DNA from: Apostichopus parvimensis
Lineage: Eukaryota; Echinodermata; Holothuroidea; Aspidochirotida; Stichopodidae
DNA: 23,213 bases
Assembly (NCBI GenBank): GCA_000934455.1
Contig: KN884737.1
Location: forward strand, 63,228 to 86,440
Direction of reading: 5' to 3'
Shown: in pieces, positions 9,933 through 18,388 of the stretch
How positions within the stretch are numbered: the stretch's first letter is position 1
Layout of the letters: each line of letters begins with the position of its first letter
Program-made: the position numbers and the translations under genes
Notes under the pieces: generated by a model
The model's input: the letters and a program-made list of their open reading frames with translations, nothing else
Databases searched by the model: none
Told to the model about the DNA's origin: nothing

Positions 9933-10599
9933 ATTCTTTCCGCACGCTACTGTTCCATTGGGCCCGTGGTCATATGGAGGTGTATTAGAGGCTTCATATC
10001 AGCAAATTCAAGAAGCACACGTAAGTTCATGAACATTTTAATATGTAGATTGAAAGGTGTGTACCTATTTGATAAACAATATATTATCCTCATAGCCCTT
10101 CCCCATCTATATCACCCCCTCCAGCTCCTCAACACAACAACGTTAAAAGAAGAAGAAGAATGAAAGCAACATAACTGTATGACAAAGAAACTTCATTTCT
10201 AGAGAAAACATATATTAAGTTCAAACATTCTTGTTAACATTGTTCCATAGAAGTTATTCCTGCACGTATACAGTATTTTAAAACTTTGCGGTACGATTTG
10301 CCTATCAATAATGTAGACGTATACGCACACATGAAACACTTGAGGTTTAGCCTCAGCCACGTCAAAGACACTGGTCTATCGAAAGCTCTGTTGGCAGGTC
10401 GACATAGAAAGTGACAATTAGGCCTACGGCATTTCCACAGCAGATTGTGTCCTGGGTGTTCAACTTAAGCTTATCGACAGTCTTGCCTTTCTGAAAAACT
10501 ATGGTAGGGTAGCAAGGTTTTGGTGTAAAAAATGAGTTATGAACCTCCAGTGATTGGAGGCCGTTAGGCTGACCTTAGCATAATGTAGTGTAGACACAG
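9933..10599. other. No gene recognised
   Basis: AT-rich sequence with a short GAA run near 10150 and TAGGC-type words towards 10560-10630. I see no coding or RNA feature. Confidence 0.4.
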
Positions 10600-10620
10600 C
10601 CTAGCCTAAATTAGGCTAGG
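10600..10620. repeat. Near-perfect 21-bp palindrome
   Basis: CCTAGCCTAA (10600-10609), one A, then TTAGGCTAGG (10611-10620): two perfect 10-base arms around a single base. It lies in a cluster of TAGGC words. Confidence 0.85.
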
Positions 10621-10740
10621 GCTAACGTTAGGTTATATGTATTTATTAATTTGTACTAGATTCACGAAACTGCCGGTCCTGTAATAATAATAACGGTACT
10701 AATTTAGAATCTGTACCATTCGACTACCTAGCTAGCCCAA

Positions 10741-10817
10741 ATTCCTAACCCCTAACCCTATTCCCTACTTTCTAACCCTAATTCCTAACCCTATTCCCTA
10801 CTTCCTAACCCTAATTC
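10741..10817. repeat. Degenerate telomere-like (CCCTAA) repeat block
   Basis: CTAACCC and CCCTAA words recur, interleaved with ATTCC and CCCTACTT. Two 33-bp units (10751-10783 and from 10784) are nearly identical, each beginning CCTAACCCTATTCCCTACTT. The C-rich strand is plus. This is an interstitial block and not a pure telomeric array. Confidence 0.8.
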
Positions 10818-10820
10818 TAT

Positions 10821-11467
10821 TGATTTGGGAGCCAGAAACCAAGCCGGATTATATACAGTTGTTATTCTGCCGATTCAAAGTAAGCTTTCCCATTCATATG
10901 GTATGGATACTAAAGTTAGGCCATAATAACTATAGTACTCAATTTTCTGTTTCAAACCAGCGCTTCCGCTGGCATGAGAAATCTTCTCCTTTACTGTATC
11001 AGGCTTACAATTGAACTAGGCCTAGGATAGGCCTAAGTGTATAACAGCTTGGAAAAGGTCATTATACTGGTAGAGACCTACAACATACTGAGGTTGAGAA
11101 AAGTGCTTGAGGGTTGCTGCAACTCTCCTTTATTATCTCACTTCAATGCCCTCCAGTAACACCCCTTAGTACAATGTTTATACATTAAAAGTACATGAGT
11201 TGTTTGTAGCCATATTCCACTAGGCTAGGTCTCCAAACAGTATGGAATGCTACTACAAAGTTACAAAGCTAGGGTTATACTTAGGGTAATTTCCTTTGAC
11301 CTAGCATGAACACCTGACAGCGCACCTAACATTACAACAATTCAGGTATATACTGAGGAGACCAGGGAGGTGACCAATAAAGGATAGACCAAAACCCTAC
11401 ATGTATACTGAAAACTTTCAAGATGAATCAGTTGTTTAGGTTTACCTTCTTTCTTATCTTCCTACAG
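10821..11467. other. Upstream of TMEM167A exon 2; no exon recognised
   Basis: This is presumably part of the first intron of TMEM167A. I could not identify the 5' UTR/ATG exon. An in-frame ATG at 11423 lies inside the polypyrimidine tract of the next acceptor and is not credited as a start. Confidence 0.45.
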
Positions 11468-11577
11468 TCTGCTTTGTTCAACTTCCAGAGTCTGTTGACG
11501 GTGGTGCTTTTACTGATATGCACCTGCACGTATATAAGAGGGCTGGCTCCAAGAATGCTTGATAAAAATAAAGAAGG
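11468..11577 (+). CDS. TMEM167A: TMEM167A exon 2
   Basis: The acceptor is TTATCTTCCTACAG and the donor GAAGG|GTAAGAT. It has 36 codons plus 2 nt, entering in phase 0, so the upstream exon ends with a complete codon, presumably the ATG itself. It encodes the first membrane segment ([12 protein letters not shown]) and the [16 protein letters not shown] loop start. Confidence 0.94.
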
Positions 11578-12887
11578 GTAAGATGCTGAAGATTATGAAC
11601 ACTTTCTGCAAGTTTTGACGCTCAACAGACTAATGAAAACTGACAGATTGCCTTTTACAATAACCTTGCTGTAGATCCTGGGTATTCAAAGTGAAGCTCC
11701 AGACCATTTCTTGGTTCACCCAAAAACTTTGGATGGTCACAAAAACAAATTAAACTGGAAGAACAGAGAAATTGCCAGTATTTGTACTGATATATATGTG
11801 AAAGAAATTGTGAACATGTATACATTACTTCAAAACTACCGTAAGCACCCTTAATCATATATTTCTCTAAGTGGAAGTGGATGTCTCAATTTCTCTAAGT
11901 GGAGGGGGATGACTCAATTTCTCTAACTGGAGGGGGATGTCCCCTCCCATTAGAGTCGACCCCTGCGGCAGGCGACAGTAGAGTCGACAACACAATGAAG
12001 GTGAACGTTGGGGTTCACCATGCAAAAAAGTATAATCTTCTGATCAAACTTCTTTTTTAGTTTGTTATCACCCTAGTGACTCTAAAACATATTATCTAAC
12101 ATTTGTACTGAACAATGATTATTCCATCTATCCACTGATCAAATCCTAACAATCTTAATTGACAACTAACTTGACTTTCCGTAGTGAATTTAAATCTTTG
12201 TTAGAAAGTTCTGTCAAAATACTAGTTCGGTAAAACCAGTCCAGGGCTGATCTGCAATGTGTGCTTTGATATAATATACGTGAAGTAAACATGTGTGTGT
12301 TTTAAGGCTGCGAGGTAATTAATTGGTGATAGGTTCGATGTTCAATAGATGCACTAGTTAACTAAAAATTCAAGAAACTCACCATTAAAAAGCGGTCACA
12401 AACCTAAAATTTAAGGGGAGGGGGTTTGAGCCCCCCACCCTCCTATGATCCACTTTGATTAAATAGCAATGTTAAGATCAGTCTGCAATAAATGGGGACA
12501 CAAACTCAACTATTATCATTGGAATATGTCCCTCTTTAAGATTTTGGGTGACATTGTCTGCCACCATTATAAGTGTGTGTGATAACCAAGCAGCTAATGA
12601 GATGCGGGGAAATAGTTTTTAAAGGGGGTACGTAGATCTATTGGTTTGATGCTGAGTAATACAAACCTACAGATAATGCAACTCTTCAAAATATGCCTGG
12701 CCATAATTTTCAGTTTGTATGACCTAAGTTCCTTTATTTTTTGAAACATTTCCAAAACTTTTTTTTCTCGTCATGATTCAGGTTACTCGGAGTATTTTGG
12801 AAATTTGCAAGAATTGGAGAGAGAAAAAGTCCATATGTTGCAGTCTGTTGCATCGCCATGGCAGTGAGCATCCTGTTCTTCACATGA
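11468..12887 (+). CDS. TMEM167A: TMEM167A / kish (small Golgi-secretory membrane protein), missing initiator exon
   Basis: Two plus-strand exons, 11468-11577 and 12782-12887, join in phase (GG|G, glycine) to encode 71 residues. With the ATG of an upstream exon this gives 72 residues, the usual length for kish-A. The product begins [20 protein letters not shown] after the initiator Met and ends with a TGA after VSILFFT. Two hydrophobic segments (about residues 9-24 and 55-71) flank a basic, hydrophilic loop with the conserved [16 protein letters not shown] block. The family is known as kish/TMEM167, implicated in constitutive secretion at the Golgi. The sequence matches the A form and not the B form (no CVVMAFYVLF-type end). 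It is intact and likely functional. It lies divergent from the NLR gene and convergent with GEN1. The initiator exon must lie between about 4.5 and 11.4 kb. Confidence 0.94.
11861..11944. repeat. 28-bp tandem repeat, 3 copies, in TMEM167A intron
   Basis: Units at 11861, 11889 and 11917 have the form ATTTCTCTAAGTGGAGGGGG followed by ATGWCTCA. The third copy is altered at its end into ATGTCCCC, which starts a short GGGGGATGTCCCC hairpin-like stretch. TAGAGTCGAC occurs twice just downstream (about 11954 and 11980). Confidence 0.9.
11945..12781. other. TMEM167A: Rest of TMEM167A intron 2
   Basis: Intron sequence with no coding feature seen. A G/C hairpin lies at about 12414-12443: a GGGGAGGGGG run facing GCCCCCCACCCTCC across a six-base loop. 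The last 40 bases are the T-rich tract and TGATTCAG acceptor of exon 3. Confidence 0.55.
12782..12887 (+). CDS. TMEM167A: TMEM167A terminal coding exon
   Basis: The acceptor TCATGATTCAG follows a T-rich tract. The first G completes a split Gly codon, then 34 codons and TGA. The peptide is [20 protein letters not shown] followed by [14 protein letters not shown], the highly conserved second half of kish-A including the second membrane segment. Confidence 0.95.
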
Positions 12888-13104
12888 CCTTTTCTTCGGA
12901 CAGTTGCAACATTATGAGATTTGGAGCGTTCGCCAGTACTTCAACGCCATCTTGCAACATACAATTTGCCTCGACTGTCGGTCGGGTCCTTTGGTCGTAA
13001 ACCTGTCTATCAGGAACCGGTAACTTTTCTAGTCGGTGATCAGCGAGGATTATGTCAATTACTGCTATCGCTGTCACAGCTCTGTCAATTCAAAGGCCGA
13101 TGAT

Positions 13105-13261
13105 ATTTTTCGTCTATATTCCAAAAACTAACTTTCACTGGACTGGAAACGTCAAATATATTGCAGTCTGTTGCATGGCTATGGAAACAAGTATCCTGCT
13201 CTTCACAACCGTTTCAATTGTGGTGCAACATCATAACTTTGAAAGTTTAAACATGCCGTGA
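13105..13261 (+). pseudogene. Decayed tandem copy of the TMEM167A last exon
   Basis: The segment 13158-13215 is clearly related to 12835-12890. Both share TTGCAGTCTGTTGCAT, a CCATGG or CTATGG block, and ATCCTG(T/C)TCTTCACA. The copy encodes YIAVCCMAMETSILLF where the real exon encodes [16 protein letters not shown]. Similarity also covers sequence after the stop (GTGCAACATCATAACTTTG versus TTGCAACATTATGAGATTTG), so 3' UTR was copied too. It has lost the [12 protein letters not shown] portion and a recognisable acceptor, and the TGA is replaced, so the frame runs on to a TGA at 13259-13261. Most likely a dead local duplication; use as an alternative terminal exon is not excluded. Confidence 0.72.
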
Positions 13262-15654
13262 TGGTCCAAGACTGTTGGCCAGGATTTTTTCAGGAGTGAA
13301 TCGTGCTGTCGAAGGGACATTGGAAATTTGAATGTTTCCTCATATTTCCAATTTTGGTGTAAAGAATATCAGATGAAAACATTCTTTTTCTTGGGGTGGG
13401 GGGGGGGGGGGCTGAAGAGGAAATGATTTTAAGCATACCAGTGATATTTTGCATTCAACGTAAATATGAATCATTTTCTTCGAGATAACAACATTTGAAG
13501 TATTATTTGGTTTAGTTGGTTTATCACTTCAGGTATAAACACATAGATTCAACATAACATAAATTGTAGTTACAAATATTATATATACATGAGGTTCAAA
13601 GGAACAATTTAACCCTACAAACTAATCGTGCTATATTCTGTAGATTCCATTAGAATAAGGACATTTGTTTGTGATTTCAAACTGCATAAGTATCCTTTCA
13701 ATCTGGGCCTGATCTTGACAGTAAAACAAACTGCCACATGTTTCACAGTTGTGAATACTCCACAGGGTACACAGAGCAAATACAACTTCATTAACTCTCA
13801 TCTCTCAATCTTGTTTTGGTCTTCAGTATTTTAGGAAATTAATGAAGATGCTATCTAAGAGCAATGTAAGATTATTGAGGGAAAAGTTCCAAGCAAACTT
13901 TGTTATAAAATATTATACACCAAAAAAAGATAGCAAACTTTATTATGTGTAGCCACCTATATTTACAGTACCTTTTGTAGGCTGTTATGGAACACAAAAG
14001 GTATAAAATTGAGCTGTGAAGGTAACAAAGATACAGATGTGAAAAAACAGGACTAAAAAAGTTGTATCACTACTAATTACTCCACTAATTATTGAACATG
14101 ATTTGAGCTGAGGATCTGGAAAAATTGAAGCTTATTTTATTTATTTGTTTGAATGAAAAAATATTTGTTAATGTTCTCGAAACATGATTTGATGTACAAA
14201 CAATTTGCTGCAGAAGCTGATTTTCTATGGTGTGAAGCGGTTGTAAAATACCTTAAATATATAATTCAGCAGTTGCAAAATATATTCTAACTCTTGTTGC
14301 TCTGCTGTTCTCGGTCCCCATAAAATTAATCTTAGAACAGTTTTGATAGGTGGTGAGCGATTTCATTCACGTATCATTAAGAAAACAATTGTTATCATCT
14401 GAACTAAAGTTTGCCAATTTGCTGTTAGTGATGACCAGTCCTTGTACTGCTCTACATGATTTAAGCAATTAACAGTCAGCAGATGTCAGCAGAGTAAACG
14501 GTAAACAGTCAGCAGAGTAAACGCACCAATTTAAACTGACCACTTCATTATAAAAACAGAAACTACTTTTTACCCTCAAATCCATTTCTATCCTTGTCAA
14601 ATACGAACCATTAAACTAATACCTGCTTTGATAAGTTCAATATCCTAGCATTTGCATAAAATTTAGTCGGCTCATCTTTCCTAATTGCAGTCGTTTTCAC
14701 TTTTGTTTAAAGGGATGCTCCAATAGTCTACTGTTGACCCTAAATAACTGGCAATTTTCTGTCATTTTTCAGGTCAAAATTAGTATCCTAATGCAAAAGT
14801 GTTTATGGACAAGTTTTAGTATTTTGTGAGATTTCATGAATATATATATATGGCAATAGCAGAGTTGGTGAGGTCATCATGAAATTGAGCTGAAAATGTC
14901 TTGTGAATATTTATCCTCTAACTTATCCAATAATACTCATACTAGTAAGTTACATATTTATTGGGTTTAAGGGAAAAGTGGTACATTGCTCCCTCCCTTT
15001 CCTTCGAAGAAAATGTTGGTTTCTAAAGAGAACTATGTAGCTTTCCTTACCGAGCTCGAGAGGCTAATATGAGGCCTAGTGTCATATATATGTAACATGA
15101 CTGTGATGTGCATTATGCTATGGAAATGGGTACGCACAGTTATGTACTGTACAGTACAGGTTGGGAATAAATGTACGAGTTCTGCATACAACATGTTTAC
15201 TTGGTTTATTTACAGTACATATCGTAAATAAAATGGTGACATTTTTTTAACGGTGACTTTTTTTTAACGTGACAGACCCACCCGCAGAGATTCAGGGCAA
15301 TTTAGTCTGCAAGGTTATATTTTTGTGGCTAAAAACGGGACAAATATCATTAATCAGGCCATATGGGAACCATGGGAATATTTATAAAATTTGAAGTGCA
15401 GACAGAGGGCATTACTGTAACAAGTCAACACAAATGACCTCACATTTCAAGTTAAAACATTTTATAATAAAGTAAAGATTTTGGAAAATGTCTGCCATGA
15501 TGAAAAAAAAACCATCGTGAGTTTGGAATGAGATGTTGAAATGGGATTTTCAACTGGAACTGTGTTACGATATTTTACTCTTCCGTGTGTGTGTGTCACA
15601 TTATCAGCCAATGAAATATCCCTTGACAGTAACTTTAATATACAGTATTACCAT
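13262..15654. other. No gene recognised; TMEM167A 3' UTR and intergenic
   Basis: Contains a G14 run (13398-13411), AGTCAGCAGAGTAAAC repeated near 14476 and 14508, a 12-bp palindrome TACTGTACAGTA near 15145, and a TTTATTTAC/GTAAATAAA inverted pair near 15203-15231. AATAAA at 15166-15171 is far from the TMEM167A stop. I see no coding exon. Confidence 0.45.
13398..13411. repeat. G14 homopolymer
   Basis: This is an uninterrupted run of 14 G, preceded by TTGGGGT. It is a potential quadruplex and a sequencing-error site. Confidence 0.9.
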
Positions 15655-15850
15655 GTTAGAACGTTGTGGTTAAGGCAGTGGACTTGTGATCTAAGGATTG
15701 CAGGTTCTAGTATTGGCTAGATCATTGTGTTGTGTCCTTGGGCAAGGTACTTTATCTCCATTGCCTCTCTTCACCCAGGTGTATAACTGGGGACTTGCGA
15801 GGTAACTTGTAAATAAAGTTGTGTGCGCCGGTTTGTGGCTGCAAGCTATG
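15655..15850 (+). mobile_element. tRNA-derived SINE
   Basis: The head resembles a tRNA. An A-box-like TGGTTAAGGCAGTGG lies at 15667-15681 and a B-box-like GGTTCTAGTAT at 15703-15713, with tRNA-like spacing. The body that follows contains CCTTGGGCAAGGTACTTTAT and TTGCCTCTCTTCACCCAGGT plus GTATAACTGGG. This body is the kind of conserved central domain shared by SINEs of many marine invertebrates and other metazoans. The A and B boxes are imperfect and there is no intact cloverleaf, so it is a SINE copy and not a tRNA gene. The exact 3' end and target duplication are not clear. Confidence 0.78.
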
Positions 15851-16654
15851 GGGAAGTTAACTGTTGGATTACATTGACTCAAAGAGTTTTATTCTTAATA
15901 CACGAAAAACACCATTTTTGTCAGTTATTTTGAACTTCAGTGGAACTCAATAAATTATTACTACTAGTCTACATGTGAAACTAAAAGCTTTGTTGCCATT
16001 TATAACATATTCATATTCTACAAATTATTCTGTATGTCTGTCAGAACAGTGCGAAGTTACCGCCTCCTGTGTTCAACCTTTTAAGCCAGGTCTCTCAAGA
16101 TGAGATGTGATACTGTATAACTTAATTCATGAAAACAAGCTGCACAATGGTCTTATTATAGACTCTTGAAGAATAACGATCCTTTTGCATTTATGGCCAA
16201 GACAAAAAGCAGACCTTGATAATGAAGATACCACCAACCATAGTTACAAGTGTATTACCTCCTTCCTACCAGTCTCTCACCCCCTCCCCATCCCATCACT
16301 GGACCAAAGTGCTAATGCAACCAAGCCTCCTCAAACTGGGTTACCACAAGTTTTTGGTTCCCCAGAACTCAGATTACAGGAACCATTGATATTGGTGGCG
16401 GCATATGTCAGAGACTACACCTTGTAAACAAACTAACTCACAAAGGAAACAACACTTTGGTGAAGTTTATACTTGGTACGTAGATCCCTTACACAAGGAA
16501 GACTTGATCAAGTCTAAATATGACATCATTGAACCTAATGAGCCTCAGATATCTATGTTCTTCTTATTTATGCCAACCAGGATCTCTTCAAACCAACCAA
16601 GACCTTTCTCATCCGTTCTTTGCAAATTTCTCTATATTTCCAAATAACCTAACA
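15851..16654. other. No gene recognised; between TMEM167A and GEN1 3' ends
   Basis: The plus-strand open frames at about 16185-16830 have no recognisable domain. The part nearest 16.6 kb is expected to be GEN1 3' UTR or downstream sequence. Confidence 0.4.
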
Positions 16655-16732
16655 AATGACCGTAGGAATTATGTCTTCTTTAATAAAAATCATGAAATAA
16701 CTAATGACAGTAGGATTTCTGTCTTCTTTAGT
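16655..16732. repeat. 48-bp spaced direct repeat near the GEN1 3' end
   Basis: AATGACCGTAGGAATTATGT plus CTTCTTTAAT (16655-16684) recurs as AATGACAGTAGGATTTCTGT plus CTTCTTTAGT (16703-16732), with starts 48 bp apart. On the GEN1 strand it falls 80-160 nt after the stop codon, in the presumed 3' UTR. Confidence 0.75.
16679..16684 (-). promoter_or_regulatory. GEN1: Possible GEN1 poly(A) signal (ATTAAA)
   Basis: ATTAAA on the minus strand lies about 130 nt beyond the GEN1 stop codon. It is the common variant of the poly(A) hexamer and lies within one copy of the 48-bp repeat. Assignment is positional only. Confidence 0.28.
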
Positions 16733-16814
16733 CCCTTGATGGCCGGTCACCTTTTGTTGGGTAAAGTATTCAATTACAGAGTTAAGATCACCGGTCAATT
16801 GCATTCAGACATTC

Positions 16815-18388
16815 CTAATCCAGTTCCATAGATTTTAATATATCTCTATGCTTTACATTTCTCTTCTTTAATCTGTCCATCAAGGATGCGGGGCTGTTCT
16901 CTTTGTCATCCAACGATAACATATTTCTCTTGATGATATGTTGTTGCATATTTATATCTTTGTAGCCCAGGACATAAGATTGCCTGCTCTGATAGTTACC
17001 GTCTGGCGTTAACTTGCTGACACAGTGCGGACTAATGCAAAGTTTCTCGATTTCATCATTGAGGTCTTGTACATTTGAGTTTGCTCTGTTTACGACATTA
17101 GTTTCATCGGTATGAACATCCAATCTTTTGTCATTTCTGCCCAATTGTGGACTTTTCTCGGTATCATCCAGTTTACCAGCAATCAGCCCTCCTTGCATTC
17201 CTCTGACTGTTGTGTCATGTTGTATTTCTTCTCTAAGTGTACCGATATGGAACTCTTTGCCACTGGACCGTCCTATATGCCTTAGGGGAAACCCTTCAGA
17301 ATTACTACTTTTATGCTTTGAATTCAAATTCCTGTAAGATTTCGCTTCTTCATCAGGTCCTAGATTATTTCTTGAACAGTTATCAGTTAAGGTAAAGTCC
17401 TCATCCAGGCCAGTCAAGTCATACGTTACTCTTCTGCTCAATTCTGTCCTCTGACAGCCTTGTGTCTCTTCGTTTCCGTGACCTTGCGGGTCATCAGTTT
17501 TTGACCTCCGTGCTTTTGCCATCTGCCCATTTGGTTGATCTCCAAATCTACAGTTGTGAGAGTGATCAGCTTTTGATAGGTGTAACTCTTCCTCTTGTGA
17601 ATCCAGGTCCTCCTGTTCATATCCACTGGGACACAAGTCAACAACTTCTGATGTCTTTGGTTTTGTTCTTTGAATAAAATCCATCTGTTGTTCCTTTCTG
17701 CTAAAATGTAAGTCTTTCATTTGGTATTTCTCAAGCTCTGTTCTTTGGAGTGTCTGTGATTTTTCCCTTTCCCCACCGAGTGAGAGATGATTTGATCTCT
17801 CCGTGTCCAATGGCATAGTTCTTGTTTTGGTCTCCTCCTTCAATCCACGGACATGACGTTTCGAGGTACTTTCACTCTGGACAACTGGCGAGGGAGTCCA
17901 ACAGTTCCATGGACTTGTCTTTAAGGAGAAGTTTAATCCTTGGAATAATGAATGATCTAGGCTTTTTTCCATCTTATTATGGCATTCTGGTGTAGCAAAA
18001 TTGGTCCTTGGAGAATTAAAGTCAGCCATTTTAAACTGATCCAATATTTTAGACGTTCTAATTACTTCTGTGCATGAAGACTTCCCCGAACAGTCATTAA
18101 TAATGACAGGAGTTTCAAAACTCTCTGCAGATGAGATTGATGGCAATTCATCTGCGAGAGAATCATTAATTAATGAGCTCTCGGTTTCGTCCAAATAAAT
18201 TATCGATGTTTGAGGTTCAGCTGTAGGAGTTTGAAATGGCGTGTTGATATTGATTAATGTCGGGTCAGACCAAACTAGGGAAGATTCTGATGCAGGTGCT
18301 AGGGATGACTTGTCCTTCAACTGGGTCATATCCCCATTTGTGTCGTCCGACCTTTCTGTGGTTGCAACCTCCTCCGTAGACTTCTTGT
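16815..18388 (-). CDS. GEN1: GEN1 terminal exon: disordered C-terminal tail
   Basis: The exon has 523 full codons after a split first codon. The acceptor is GCAAAAAAG|AC behind a (CT)11 tract. It begins KKSTEEVATTERSDDTNGDM and is rich in S, E, D, K and Q with no globular domain, as expected for the GEN1 tail. The end, NSPASLMDRLKKRNVKHR plus DILKSMELD, resembles the basic C-terminus of vertebrate GEN1 and could act in nuclear localisation or DNA binding. An upstream in-frame ATG at 18467 lies in the intron and is not a start. The first ~35 residues are paralogous to exon 19622-19819. Confidence 0.88.

Noticed and set aside
9605..10163. Overlapping long open frames on both strands (SIYL, SVCL, RPSV, TDGR repeats)
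   Set aside because: They are translations of the tetranucleotide microsatellite; any frame of a stop-free 4-bp repeat is open.
11423..11467. In-frame ATG upstream of TMEM167A exon 2
   Set aside because: It lies in a T/C-rich acceptor tract, and the conserved protein begins Met-Ser-Ala with Ser at the exon's first codon.
12880..13103. Open frames on both strands around 12.9-13.1 kb
   Set aside because: They overlap the TMEM167A exon or its 3' UTR in wrong frames and show no family resemblance.
15657..15735. tRNA gene
   Set aside because: The A and B boxes are imperfect, no cloverleaf can be drawn, and a SINE body follows directly.
16185..16831. Plus-strand open frames near the GEN1 3' end
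   Set aside because: No domain, no splice context, and they overlap presumed GEN1 3' UTR and its terminal exon antisense.
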